Source: Candidatus Eiseniibacteriota bacterium
GTDB lineage: Bacteria; Eisenbacteria; RBG-16-71-46; CAIMUX01
DNA: 64,000 nucleotides
Reading direction: 5' to 3'
NCBI GenBank assembly: GCA_903844735.1
Contig: CAIMUX010000002.1
Coordinates: 1 to 64,000, forward strand
Shown here: positions 1 through 9,232 of the stretch, piece by piece
Layout of the letters: each line of letters starts with the position of its first letter
How positions within the stretch are numbered: position 1 is the stretch's first letter
Notes under the pieces: model-generated
What the model saw: the letters and a program-made list of their open reading frames with translations, nothing else
What the model was told of the DNA's origin: nothing
Databases searched by the model: none
Program-made: the position numbers and the translations under genes

Positions 1-212
1 AAAAGTAGACCACGTTCAGGCCTTGACACTGCCTTGCGAGTTAAAAAGTAGACCACGTTCAGGCCTTGACACTGCCTTGCGAGTTAAAAAGTAGACCACG
101 TTCAGGCCTTGACACTGCCTTGCGAGTAAAAAGTAGACCACGTTCAGGCCTTGACACTGCCTCGCGAGTTAACAAGTAGACCACGTTCATGCCTTGACAC
201 TGGCTTGCGAGT
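1..212. repeat. Tandem array of 42-43 bp repeats (five units, cut by left edge)
   Basis: Five head-to-tail units start near 1, 43, 86, 128 and 171. Each begins with AAAAAGTAGACCACGTTCAG and ends with a TTGCGAG core. The first three are almost identical and the fifth has decayed. There are no spacers, so this is not CRISPR. Each unit carries TTGACA, but no good -10 box follows at standard spacing. The AAAGTAGACCAC core resembles the multiple terminal repeats of some IS21-type elements. That is recollection, and no transposase lies in the window. The array may continue beyond the left edge. Confidence 0.9.
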
Positions 213-225
213 AAACAGGAACGTG

Positions 226-345
226 ATTTTGGGGTTCGAGCAGGGCGTGTGCGTCGGCCCGCACAGCATTTTGGGGTTGGGTAGAGGCGTGTGCGTCGGC
301 CCCCACAGCATTTTGGGATTCGAGCAGGGCGTGTTCGTCGAGTCG
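226..345. repeat. Second 42-bp tandem array (two full units and one partial)
   Basis: Units at 226-267, 268-309 and 310-345 (partial) begin ATTTTGGG and carry a GCGTGTGCGTCGGCC core. The sequence is unrelated to the array at 1-212 but has the same 42-bp period. Read on the minus strand, 42 bp equals 14 codons, yet no convincing gene runs through it. Function unknown. Confidence 0.8.
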
Positions 346-729
346 TTCGTGGTTGCCGGTTCCTGGCCCTACCGCCGTGCAGATGGCTACCGTCCCGCTT
401 TCCCGTGTCCTTGTTCTCCGCGCCCACACACTGATCCTGGAGAGGAGCCATGTCACGGAGACAGACGCCGGCTGCATGAGGACGGCTGCCGGTACCCATG
501 CGCGTACCCTTCGGGCAATCCGTTGCGGGCGCGGCGGCGGGGCAGTAGGCTGCCCCTGCGGCTGCTCCGGCCGTTGGCAGTGTCAGGGAGGTTGCGTGAG
601 CGGACCGGGGATCAACAGGCAAGCTGGTGCCGAAGTGGCGGCGGGCCATCGGGCTAGCGGCTGCGTGCCGTCCCCGTTGGCGGGCGGCCCCGGCGATCGG
701 ATCACGCCTAGTTCCGGCAGCGCGGCTCG
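346..729. other. Non-coding stretch upstream of the BREX operon
   Basis: About 380 bases with no supported gene; open frames here lack a plausible start or family resemblance. No clear sigma-70 promoter for brxA is visible. The brxR-type regulator often found in front of BREX loci is not in this window and may lie beyond the left edge. Confidence 0.5.
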
Positions 730-1545
730 ATGAAGGCGACAGTGCCGGCCAGCGGCGTTCCCTCGCCGGGCTTCCCCGCTGCAACACCGGCGCTGGAGGC
801 GTTCGGCCTCAAGTTCTCCCCCGGCGGTCCACACATCAGTCGAACGATGATGCTGGAGGAACTTGGGGCGATCCTGACCAACGTGCCCGATGGCTCCGTC
901 GCCGATGAGTACCGCGAGGCCACTCTTCAGCGGAACGTGCTGGGCAAGCGAACGGACAGCACACGGAGGGAGTCGCTGCGACGCCTCCGGGAGCTTTACG
1001 CTATTACCGAAGCGACACCCATCTTTGGGCTGTTGCGAAAACTGCACGCCATCGACCCCGCGAGCCTGCCGCTGTTGGCTATCCAAGTGGCTTGGGCTCG
1101 CGATCCTTTCCTGCGAGCCACGACCCCGCCTGTCCTGAACGCCGCAGAGGGGGACCGCGTGGAAACGGCCAGCCTCGCTCAGGCGCTGGAGTCGGTGTTC
1201 GCGGGTCAGTATTCCGAACTGAACCAAAACAAGATCGCACGAAATGCCTCCTCCTCATGGACCCAGTCCGGCCACTTCGCCGGCCATGCGAAGAAGATCC
1301 GCCAGAGGATCCAGCCCACGGTCGTGGCCGTCACCATGGCTTTCTTCCTGGGAGATACCTCCGGGTATCACGGCCCGGCGGTCTTCTCCAATCCCTGGTG
1401 CCTCCTCCTCGACATGAGCTCCGACCGAGCCAGGACCATGGGCTCCGAGGCCAATCGGGCTGGCTTGCTCAACCTACGGGCCGTGGGGGAGGTAGTTGAG
1501 TTGAGCTTCCCGCTGTTCGCCCAGTTCCAGGAGTGCTTGCCATGA
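730..1545 (+). CDS. brxA: BREX protein BrxA (DUF1819 family)
   Basis: A 271-residue protein and first gene of the BREX operon. BrxA proteins are small, mainly helical proteins reported to bind DNA; their exact role in phage exclusion is unsettled. Family resemblance lies in the N-terminal stretch around residues 25-45 (LKFSPGGPHISRTMML), the Arg-rich segment RRESLRRLRELY and the C-terminal half with AFFLGDTSGYHGP. The ATG at 730 is preferred to the ATGs at 847/850 because the conserved N-terminal block lies upstream of those. There is no strong ribosome site. The stop at 1543-1545 overlaps the brxB start (ATGA), which supports coupling. The assignment rests on sequence pattern plus gene order brxA-brxB-brxC-pglX. 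Confidence 0.85.
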   Translation: MKATVPASGVPSPGFPAATPALEAFGLKFSPGGPHISRTMMLEELGAILTNVPDGSVADEYREATLQRNVLGKRTDSTRRESLRRLRELYAITEATPIFGLLRKLHAIDPASLPLLAIQVAWARDPFLRATTPPVLNAAEGDRVETASLAQALESVFAGQYSELNQNKIARNASSSWTQSGHFAGHAKKIRQRIQPTVVAVTMAFFLGDTSGYHGPAVFSNPWCLLLDMSSDRARTMGSEANRAGLLNLRAVGEVVELSFPLFAQFQECLP

Positions 1546-2099
1546 GCGCGATTGACCGTCTGCTCACCAACTACTCTCGCCAGGTTCGCCTGCCTTGGTC
1601 CGCCAGCATGTCGGGCAAGCAGCGTGTCTGGTTCGCGGTCTATCCGCCGGCTGAGGAGCGGCGAGTGCGGGCACGCCTCCCGCAGTTTGAAGCTCAGACT
1701 CTGGAGGCGAAACACGGATGGACCGCCGTCGACCTCACACGCCTGCTCCCGGAGTTCCTGGCCGAACACAAGTACCGGGAGAAGATCTTTCGGAACCCAG
1801 AGCATCTACGGGCGGGAAGTGAGCTCGAAGTCCGGGCGGCTGCCCTCGTCCATGAAGCCTGTTCCCGCGAGGAGGCCGATGCGGAGAGCGTCGTGGCCGT
1901 CACGGGCCTTGCTTCGCTGTTCGATTTCATGCGGGTTTCCAGCCTGGTTGAACGCGTCGAGGACAGTGTCCGCGGTCGCCTGCTCGTGATGTTTCCGGGC
2001 GAATACGCGGGCAACGTCTATCGCTTCATGGACGCGCGCGACGGCTTCAACTACATGGCCGTTCCCATCACCTCAACCGAAAGTTTCATCAACCCATGA
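1542..2099 (+). CDS. brxB: BREX protein BrxB (DUF1788 family)
   Basis: A 185-residue protein, the second BREX gene. Its C-terminus carries the hallmark of the family: GRLLVMFPGEYAGNVYRFMD followed by ARDGFNYMAVPI, around residues 145-178. Biochemical function is unknown; in model BREX-1 systems BrxB is needed for defence and methylation. The ATG at 1542 overlaps the brxA stop as ATGA and has AGGAG eight bases upstream (1529-1533). An upstream in-frame GTG at 1533 is less likely. Its stop overlaps the brxC start in the same way. Confidence 0.9.
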   Translation: MSAIDRLLTNYSRQVRLPWSASMSGKQRVWFAVYPPAEERRVRARLPQFEAQTLEAKHGWTAVDLTRLLPEFLAEHKYREKIFRNPEHLRAGSELEVRAAALVHEACSREEADAESVVAVTGLASLFDFMRVSSLVERVEDSVRGRLLVMFPGEYAGNVYRFMDARDGFNYMAVPITSTESFINP

Positions 2100-5000
2100 C
2101 AAACCGAGAACTGTACTTCCGCGATCCCACGACCCTCGAACTGCTCAACAACGGCGTCTCCAAGGTCTCGGAGATCGGCCAGGACGAGCGCCAGATCAAG
2201 ACGCTGCGCTTCGAGCTGGAGACCTTTGTCTGTGATGGCGAATACGCCCGCGGACTGGAGCGGATCCTCAAGGCCTACCTTGAGGGGCTGACTCGCGAAG
2301 AGCAGAAGGCGGCCTGGGTCAGCGGCTTCTTCGGCAGCGGCAAGTCCCATCTCGTGAAGGTGCTGCGCTATCTCTGGGAGGACTATCGCTTCGCCGACGG
2401 CGCCACGGCCCGCTCACTCGTAAGGCTTCCCGCGGAAGTCACGGATCTGCTCACGGAATTGAGCACGCGCAGCAAGCCGCTGGGTGGTTTGCGGGCGGCT
2501 GCGGGCACCCTCGGCGCGGGCTCCATGGACAACGTCCGGCTGGCCTTCGTGCAACTGCTCCTGCGGTCTGCCGGCCTTCCCGAAGATCTCGCCCATGCGC
2601 GATTCATCCTTTGGCTGCGGTCCTCCGGTCTGGAAGCGGCCGTCGCGAAGGCGCTCAAGCAGAACGACTGCGAGCTGATCGAGGAAGTGACGAACCTGAA
2701 CTACTCGGTGCCGCTGGCCGAGGCGCTCCTGTCTGCGGACCCTAAGTACGGATCGGTGGAGAACGTCCAGGAAGCGATGCGCACCGGCTTTCCCGAGATC
2801 ACCTCGCCCACGATGGCGCAAGCCCTCGACTTCCTCCAGCAGGTCTTCGGCGAGAAGGGCAACCTGCCCTGCACGCTGCTCGTCGTGGACGAAGTCCAGC
2901 AGTTCATCGGGGAGAAGATCCCGCGCGCCATGGATCTGCAGGAGATCGCGGAGCATTGCTGCACCAAGCTAAACCAGCGCCTGCTTCTCGTCGGCACCGG
3001 CCAGTCCGCGTTGAACACCACTCCCAGTTTGCAACGGCTTCAGGCCCGCTTTGCCGTGCGGGTGCAGCTTTCGGATACCGACGTGGAGAGCGTGATCCGC
3101 AAGACCGTCCTGCGCAAGAAACCGGAGCAGGAGTCAGCCATCACGAACTGCCTGGACGCCAACCACGGCGAACTGGCCCGCCATCTCCAGAACTCCCGCT
3201 TTGCTGCGACGCACGACGACGATAGGTTCTTCGTCGCCGACTACCCACTGTTGCCCACCCGCCGACGGTTCTGGGAAAAGGTGCTGCGCAACACCGATCA
3301 CTCGGGCACCAAGGCGCAGTTGCGCTCCCAGTTGCAGATTGTCTTCGAGGCGACGCGACAGACCGCAGCGGCTCCCGTGGGAACGGTGGTGCCGGCGGAC
3401 TTCATCTACGACCAGATTTCCACGGACCTCATCAATTCGGGCGAGCTGGAGCGCGAGTACGACGAGATCATTCGCAAGCAGCGCGACGGCACAGAGGACG
3501 GCGAGCGCCGCTCCAGCCTGTGCGCCCTGATCTTCCTGATCGGCAAGCTGCCGCGCACGCCGGGCGCCGACGATGGCGTGCGGGCCAACGCCGAGACGCT
3601 GGTAGATCTGCTGGTCCGCGATCTGAAGAACGACCGTCCGAAGCTGGAGCAGCAGGTCCCGGTGCTGCTGAAGCAACTCGTGGATGCCGGCCAGCTCATG
3701 GCGGTGGAATCGGAATACCGCCTCCAGACTCGCGAGGGTGTGGTCTGGACGCACGACTTCAACCGGCGGCGCGCAGCCGCGCTGAATGACGACCAGCGCA
3801 TCAACTCCAAGCGGGCGGAGCTGCTCCGCGATGGGGCGAAGCAGGCACTCAAGCCGGTCTCGTTGCAGCAGGGGAACTCCCGGCAGCCGCGCAAGCTCGC
3901 CTTTGAGCTTTCCTCCAGCCGTCCGAACACCGGCAACGACGAGGTCACTCTCTGGATGCGGGACGGGTGGAACGACGACGAGAAATCAGTCCTGAACGAC
4001 GCCCGCGCGGCCGGTGTCGACAGCCCGTTGCTGTTCGGCTACCTGCCGCGGCTCCACCACGAGGAGTTGCGCCAAGCCATCGCCTCCCACATCGCCGCCC
4101 AGGAGACGCTGGACGCCCACGGCCCGGCCAGCACGCCGGAGTCGATCGAGGCCCGCAAGGCGGTCGAGACCCACTTGGAAGTTGCCCGCCACCGGATTCA
4201 GGAGCTGCTGGGTCAAATCATCGCGGGCGCGAAGGTCTTCCTCGGCGGCGGCCCGGAGGCCAACGGCATCGAGCTGGCGGACAAGGTGCAGGATGCGGCG
4301 AGCAGCGCGCTGGAGCGGCTCTTCCCGCACTTCTCCGAGGCCGATCACGCCAATTGGGGACAGGTTGTCACCCGCGCCCGCGCCGGGGATGTGGGCGCGC
4401 TCTCCCAGGTCGGCCATCCGGGCGATGTCACCAAGCACCCCGTTTGCCGTCGGGTGCTCGATCACCTTGGGGCCGGCAAGAAGGGGAAGGACGTCCAAGA
4501 GCAGTTCCGGTCGGCGCCCTATGGTTGGCCGAAGGACGCGATCGATGGCGCGCTGTTCGTCATGCTGGTCGCCGGCAACCTTCGGGCCACGAACAATGGC
4601 CAGCCGGTGCAGGCCTCACTGCCGCAGAACCAAGTCGGTGTTGCCAGCTTCTACGTGGATGTGCCGCCGCTGAATGTTCAGCAGCGGCTTGACCTCAAGG
4701 CCCTGTTCCAGAAGGGCGGCGTCACGACACAGAACGGCAAGGAATCCGAAGCGGCCGGGCAGTTCCTGCAACAGCTCCTCGCCCTGGCGGACTCCGCGGG
4801 CGGCCCGGCGCCCCGGCCGGATTCCCCCGATACGAAGGACGTGCGCTCCCTGCAGATGCTCAGTGGCAATGCCCAACTGCTCAAGATCCACGAGCAGAAG
4901 GACGACCTGGCCGCCAAGCTCGCCGCTTGGAAGAAGAGCGCCGACGGCATCGCCAAGCGCTGGCCTCCGTGGGAGGGGTTGCTGGACTATCACGGCTTTG

Positions 5001-5530
5001 CTACCGGCCTGCCGGAAGCGGATGCCTGTGCTAAGTCCATTGCCGCCATCACGGAGGGCCGCGCCCTGTTGGCGGAGCCCGATTCCGTGCCCGAGCTGAC
5101 CAAGCGCCTCACCACGGCCCTGCGCGTCACGCTCGGCAAACTGCAGGACGAACTCGCGGCCGCGTTCAAGGCCGGTGACGAAAAGCTGGCCGCCTCGCCG
5201 GTGTGCAGTCGGCTGACCGAGGAACAACGCGTCACGCTCGCCACGACGTGCCAGCTAACGCCGCCGCCCAGAGCGGCGATCGGGACGGACGACGAAATCC
5301 TCGCCGCCCTGCGCGCCCGCACCCTGACCGACCGGCGCAACCTGCTCGACGCCGTGCCCCAGAGGTTTTCCCGTGCCTCGGACGAGGCCAGCCGCCTTCT
5401 GGAGCCCAAGGCCCGGAAAGTGGTGCTGCCTGGCGCGACCATCCACAACACTGCCGAACTGGACCAATGGCTTGGGGGGGTCCGCAAGCAGGTGGAGGAG
5501 ATGCTCAAAGACGGACCGGTGATCCTATGA
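2096..5530 (+). CDS. brxC: BREX P-loop ATPase BrxC
   Basis: A 1144-residue cytoplasmic AAA+-type ATPase and the motor component of BREX. The Walker A motif GFFGSGKS is at residues 77-84 and a Walker B motif (LLVVDEVQQF) lies around 260-269. A sensor-like GTGQSALN follows about 30 residues later. The N-terminus (RELYFRDPTTLELLNNGVSK) is typical of BrxC. Length matches the family (about 1100-1200). It starts inside the brxB stop codon (ATGA), and its own stop is entered by the pglX start at 5527. No truncation or frameshift is seen, and GC matches the chromosome. Confidence 0.95.
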   Translation: MTNRELYFRDPTTLELLNNGVSKVSEIGQDERQIKTLRFELETFVCDGEYARGLERILKAYLEGLTREEQKAAWVSGFFGSGKSHLVKVLRYLWEDYRFADGATARSLVRLPAEVTDLLTELSTRSKPLGGLRAAAGTLGAGSMDNVRLAFVQLLLRSAGLPEDLAHARFILWLRSSGLEAAVAKALKQNDCELIEEVTNLNYSVPLAEALLSADPKYGSVENVQEAMRTGFPEITSPTMAQALDFLQQVFGEKGNLPCTLLVVDEVQQFIGEKIPRAMDLQEIAEHCCTKLNQRLLLVGTGQSALNTTPSLQRLQARFAVRVQLSDTDVESVIRKTVLRKKPEQESAITNCLDANHGELARHLQNSRFAATHDDDRFFVADYPLLPTRRRFWEKVLRNTDHSGTKAQLRSQLQIVFEATRQTAAAPVGTVVPADFIYDQISTDLINSGELEREYDEIIRKQRDGTEDGERRSSLCALIFLIGKLPRTPGADDGVRANAETLVDLLVRDLKNDRPKLEQQVPVLLKQLVDAGQLMAVESEYRLQTREGVVWTHDFNRRRAAALNDDQRINSKRAELLRDGAKQALKPVSLQQGNSRQPRKLAFELSSSRPNTGNDEVTLWMRDGWNDDEKSVLNDARAAGVDSPLLFGYLPRLHHEELRQAIASHIAAQETLDAHGPASTPESIEARKAVETHLEVARHRIQELLGQIIAGAKVFLGGGPEANGIELADKVQDAASSALERLFPHFSEADHANWGQVVTRARAGDVGALSQVGHPGDVTKHPVCRRVLDHLGAGKKGKDVQEQFRSAPYGWPKDAIDGALFVMLVAGNLRATNNGQPVQASLPQNQVGVASFYVDVPPLNVQQRLDLKALFQKGGVTTQNGKESEAAGQFLQQLLALADSAGGPAPRPDSPDTKDVRSLQMLSGNAQLLKIHEQKDDLAAKLAAWKKSADGIAKRWPPWEGLLDYHGFATGLPEADACAKSIAAITEGRALLAEPDSVPELTKRLTTALRVTLGKLQDELAAAFKAGDEKLAASPVCSRLTEEQRVTLATTCQLTPPPRAAIGTDDEILAALRARTLTDRRNLLDAVPQRFSRASDEASRLLEPKARKVVLPGATIHNTAELDQWLGGVRKQVEEMLKDGPVIL

Positions 5531-8500
5531 GCAGCGTTCCGACTCCACTTCGCCGCCAGTTGGAAAGTGCGGTCAAGCAAGCCCGCAGGATCGCCGAGGG
5601 CGGCGCTCGCAAGGCGCTCGAGGCTCTCGCGGTGCATGAGCCCAGACCCTACCAGCACATGAAGGACGACTTGCAGCGCGATCTCCGGAGCAAGCTCCGC
5701 GCCCAGGCCAAGCAACTCGGGGATGGCGAGAGCCAGACCCGGCCCGGCGCCTACGAGATCAAACACCTCGTCGAGAAGCTCGCCTACGACCAGTGGCATC
5801 GGATGCTCTTCGCCCGCTTTCTCCTGGAGAACAATCTCCTTATCTCGCCGGAGCACGGGGTGTACGTGACGCTCGACGACTGCGAGGATCTCGCCCCGTC
5901 GCTCGGGCTCAAAGATGCTTGGGCCGTGGCGGCTCGCTTCGCCGCGAGGGGACTGCCGGAGATCTTCCGCGCCGACGATCCGGCGGGCGCGGTGCAACTG
6001 CCCGTGGAGGCCCGCAATCCTCTCCTGCACCTCGTCACCGGCCTGCCGGCGGAAGTATTCACCGCCGGCGACAGCCTCGGCTGGTGCTACCAGTTCTGGC
6101 AGGCGGAGCGGAAGGACGAGGTCAACGCTGCCGGCAACAAGATCGGCGCTGACGAACTGCCGGCAGTCACGCAGTTGTTCACCGAGGATTACATGGTGGA
6201 CTTCCTGCTCGATAACACGCTCGGGGCGTGGCATGCGGGGAAGGTCCTCGCCGCGAGGCCTGCGCTGGCCGAGAACGCGCAGAGCGAGGAGGAACTCCGC
6301 GATGCCGTTGCGCTGCCGGGATGCCCGTGGAAGTACTTGCGCTTCATCAAGGCCGAAGAGGGCAGGTGGACTCCCGCGGCCGGCACCTTCAACGGGTGGC
6401 CGAAGACGGCCAAGGAGCTCAGGTGCCTCGATCCATGCATGGGCAGTGGACACTTCGTGGTTGCGATGTTCGAGCGGCTGGTGGCCTTGCGCATGGTCGA
6501 GGAAGAGCTGGATGAAGCGGTGGCGGTGGCGGCGGTCATCCGCGATAACCTCTTCGGGTTGGAGATCGACCCGCGCTGCACGCAGATTGGTGCGTTCAAC
6601 CTGGCGCTGGCGGCGTGGCGGCGCGTGGGCTACCGCACGCTGCCGCCGATGAACATCGCCTGCTCCGGGTTGGCGCCGAACGCGCGCGAAGCCGATTGGC
6701 TGGCGATGGCGGGCGACAACGGAAAGCTCCGGCGCGGCATGGAGCGGCTTTATCGGTTGTTCCAAGACGCTCCGGTGCTGGGCAGCCTCATCAACCCGCA
6801 CGCCGCCGAGGCGGATTTGCTGGTGGCAGGATTCCGCGAACTCCAGCCGCTGCTGGAAAGGGCGCTGGCGCAGGAGGCCAAGGACGACACCGCGCATGAA
6901 ATGGCAGTGACCGCGCGCGGCTTGGCCAAGGCGGCGGAAATTCTCGCCGGCCAGTTCACGCTCGTCGCGACCAACGTGCCTTATCTCGGGCGCGGCAAAC
7001 AGGACGATGACCTAAAGGAGTATTGCGAGCGTGTTCATCCTGATGCTAAAGCCGATCTCGCTACATGCTTTGTTGAACGCTCACTCGCATCTTGCGGAGC
7101 CGGGTGCAGCACCGCCCTCGTTGCCCCTCAAAGTTGGCATTTCCAGAGCACGTTTCGGAAGCTTCGTGAAGAACTTCTCAAGACTTCCCAGTGGGATCAC
7201 GTCACTAGACTTGGCCCGAGAGCATTCCAGACACCAATGTGGGACTTTAATGTGCTTCTGCTCGGGATGACGAAACATGCTCCTCACGCCAGACATCACA
7301 TTGTGGGGCTGGATGTTTCATCTCTTGACACCGTCGAAGAGAAGACAACGAACCTTGCCGACCAATCGCTGGTTCTTGTTTCGCAGACCGACCAGCTCAA
7401 GAATCCCGAAAGGCGCATCGTTCTTGCGGCAAGCAGCGCGAGAACACTGCTTTCGGAGTTCGCGGAAACCTACAAGGGTCTTTGCAGCGGAGACGGTTCA
7501 CGTTTTCAACGGATGTTTTGGGAAGTGAATGCCGTCAAAGGCGGTTGGTCATTCCAACAAAGCTCCATTGAAGCTACGTGCGGCTTTGCGGGACGAGAAG
7601 GAGTGTTTTATTGGGAAGATGGCGAGGGAGATTTCTACAACGCTGTTGTTGAACGACTTGGTGAGACAGGTGTGTCAGCGTGGATTAGAGGGCGGCCAGC
7701 GTGGGGACGGTTGGGGGTTGCCGTGCGCGTTATGGGAAACCTACCGGTTACACGGTACACCGGGGAACTCTACGACAACAATATTGCGGTCGTTGTAGCG
7801 AAGGATCCCGATAGACTCGCTGCCCTGTGGGCGTTTTGTGAATCGGGTGATTTCAATGTCACCGTCCGGCAACTAAACCAGAAGGTAAGTGTCACCGATG
7901 AGTCATTCGTTCAAGTCCCCTTCGACCTTGCGCACTGGCAGAAGGTGGCGGCAGAGAACTATCCGCACGGGTTGCCCAAGCCGTTTTCCAGCGATCCGAC
8001 GCAATGGCTGTTCAACGGCCACCCTGCCGGTGCAGACCAGCCGCTGCACGTGGCCGTAGCGCGCTTGCTCGGCTACCAGTGGCCGCGCCAGACCGGCTCC
8101 AGCTTCCCCGATTGCCCGGCGCTCGCCCCAGATGGTCTGGAGGCACTGGCGGATGAAGACGGCATCGTCTGCGTCTCCGCTACCAAGGGCGAAGCGGCCG
8201 CCTCCGAGCGCCTGCGTGGTCTCCTGACTCGGGCCTTGGGTGAGTTCGACCTCAGACACCTGCTCGCCACCGCCGGCCCCAAGGGCAGCAAATCCGAGAC
8301 CCTGGAAGACTGGCTCCGAGACGAGTTCTTCGAGCAACACTGCGCCCTCTTTCACCACCGCCCCTTCATCTGGCACGTCTGGGACGGGTACAAGACCGGC
8401 TTCAGCGCCCTCGTGAACTGTCACCAACTCACCCACGCCAATCTGGAGAAGCTCACCTACGCCTACCTCGGCGATTGGATCCGCCGCCAGCAAGCTGCCG

Positions 8501-8934
8501 TGGATGCCGGCGAGGCCGGCAGCGACGCCCGACTGCAGGCCGCCAAGCAACTGCAGGCCCGGCTCAAGCTCATCCTTGAAGGCGAGCCCCCGTTCGACAT
8601 CTTCGTCCGCTGGAAGCAGATCTGCAAGCAGGCCATCGGCTGGCACCCCGACCTCAACGACGGCGTGCGGATGAACATCCGCCCGTTTCTTGCCCAGGAC
8701 ATCCCCGGTGGCAAGAAGGGTGCCGGGATCCTGCGCGCGAAGCCCAACATCAAGTGGGAGAAGGATCGAGGAAAGGAGCCGGTCCGGGACAAGGCGGAGT
8801 ATCCCTGGTTCTGGGGTTGGGATGAAGTGGCGCAGGACTTCGCGGGAGTCGGCAATGAACCCGACGGCAACCGGTGGAACGATTGCCACTACAGCAGCGC
8901 GGTCAAGAAGGCGGCGCGGGAGTCATCGAAATGA
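5527..8934 (+). CDS. pglX: BREX adenine-specific DNA methyltransferase PglX
   Basis: A 1135-residue methyltransferase that marks host DNA by N6-adenine methylation at the BREX site and is needed for defence. SAM-binding motif I is DPCMGSGHF at residues 302-310. The catalytic motif is NVPY at 483-486, a variant of NPPY seen in PglX proteins. The ATG at 5527 overlaps the brxC stop as ATGA; the same frame is open far upstream, but that part is the shadow of brxC. Bases about 7005-7915 (residues about 495-797) are lower in GC: hand counts give 50 percent at 7321-7380 and 7561-7620, against 65-67 percent at 6481-6540 and 8521-8580. This suggests an exchanged target-recognition domain. The last 222 codons recur twice downstream (10013-10681, 16421-17080). 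pglZ, its usual neighbour, is 13.3 kb away. Confidence 0.95.
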   Translation: MSSVPTPLRRQLESAVKQARRIAEGGARKALEALAVHEPRPYQHMKDDLQRDLRSKLRAQAKQLGDGESQTRPGAYEIKHLVEKLAYDQWHRMLFARFLLENNLLISPEHGVYVTLDDCEDLAPSLGLKDAWAVAARFAARGLPEIFRADDPAGAVQLPVEARNPLLHLVTGLPAEVFTAGDSLGWCYQFWQAERKDEVNAAGNKIGADELPAVTQLFTEDYMVDFLLDNTLGAWHAGKVLAARPALAENAQSEEELRDAVALPGCPWKYLRFIKAEEGRWTPAAGTFNGWPKTAKELRCLDPCMGSGHFVVAMFERLVALRMVEEELDEAVAVAAVIRDNLFGLEIDPRCTQIGAFNLALAAWRRVGYRTLPPMNIACSGLAPNAREADWLAMAGDNGKLRRGMERLYRLFQDAPVLGSLINPHAAEADLLVAGFRELQPLLERALAQEAKDDTAHEMAVTARGLAKAAEILAGQFTLVATNVPYLGRGKQDDDLKEYCERVHPDAKADLATCFVERSLASCGAGCSTALVAPQSWHFQSTFRKLREELLKTSQWDHVTRLGPRAFQTPMWDFNVLLLGMTKHAPHARHHIVGLDVSSLDTVEEKTTNLADQSLVLVSQTDQLKNPERRIVLAASSARTLLSEFAETYKGLCSGDGSRFQRMFWEVNAVKGGWSFQQSSIEATCGFAGREGVFYWEDGEGDFYNAVVERLGETGVSAWIRGRPAWGRLGVAVRVMGNLPVTRYTGELYDNNIAVVVAKDPDRLAALWAFCESGDFNVTVRQLNQKVSVTDESFVQVPFDLAHWQKVAAENYPHGLPKPFSSDPTQWLFNGHPAGADQPLHVAVARLLGYQWPRQTGSSFPDCPALAPDGLEALADEDGIVCVSATKGEAAASERLRGLLTRALGEFDLRHLLATAGPKGSKSETLEDWLRDEFFEQHCALFHHRPFIWHVWDGYKTGFSALVNCHQLTHANLEKLTYAYLGDWIRRQQAAVDAGEAGSDARLQAAKQLQARLKLILEGEPPFDIFVRWKQICKQAIGWHPDLNDGVRMNIRPFLAQDIPGGKKGAGILRAKPNIKWEKDRGKEPVRDKAEYPWFWGWDEVAQDFAGVGNEPDGNRWNDCHYSSAVKKAARESSK

Positions 8935-9037
8935 GGCAGAGGAAGACACCCGTGGCGCCACGCCGGAAGATTGCCCCAAGCCGGCCGGCTTCGCTGCCAC
9001 GCGTGAACGGACCGGGGCTGTGGTCGGCCCTCCCGTC

Positions 9038-9150
9038 CTGCTTGCCGAGGTGTTTGCGGGGGACCGGATTGTGCCCGCACGGAGCGCACAATTGAGCTGG
9101 ACGCATCTGCGCCGGATCATTTACCTCGACGACCCGCTCAAGCGGGAGGT
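9038..9150 (+). pseudogene. Fragment of a DUF1016 (YhcG-type PD-(D/E)XK nuclease) gene, inner part
   Basis: About 37 codons read LLAEVFAGDRIVPARSAQLS then WTHLRRIIYLDDPLKREV. This matches the middle of the DUF1016 N-terminal domain (pattern ..IVxxLSxQLSW.H...I..L.DPLKR.F). There is no start, and the frame closes at 9223 without the nuclease domain. An earlier part of the same family appears in front of pglZ (22171-22245), so the two fragments flank the island in reversed order. Recognition is from memory of the family. The rest of 8935-9232 shows nothing else. Confidence 0.55.
9068..9092. repeat. Inverted repeat ATTGTGC...GCACAAT
   Basis: Perfect 7-bp arms (9068-9074 and 9086-9092) around an 11-base loop, inside the DUF1016 fragment just after pglX. 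The surrounding 29 bases (9067-9095) match 27 of 29 bases at 22194-22222 in front of pglZ. No T-run follows, so it is not an obvious terminator. Confidence 0.6.
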
Positions 9151-9232
9151 CTGCAACATTGGAGGCATTCTGCTGTGCGTGAGCGCATTGTGGTTCGTGG
9201 CAATCGTTGCCGAGCGGTGCTAGACTGATCCT

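Noticed and set aside
1-345. CRISPR array at the left edge
   Set aside because: Units are contiguous with no spacers, 42-43 bp long, decaying at one end; no cas genes follow.
5203-5526. Longer pglX starting inside brxC
   Set aside because: The extra 108 codons overlap brxC in another frame; the ATGA overlap at 5527 fits the coupling seen between all earlier BREX genes.
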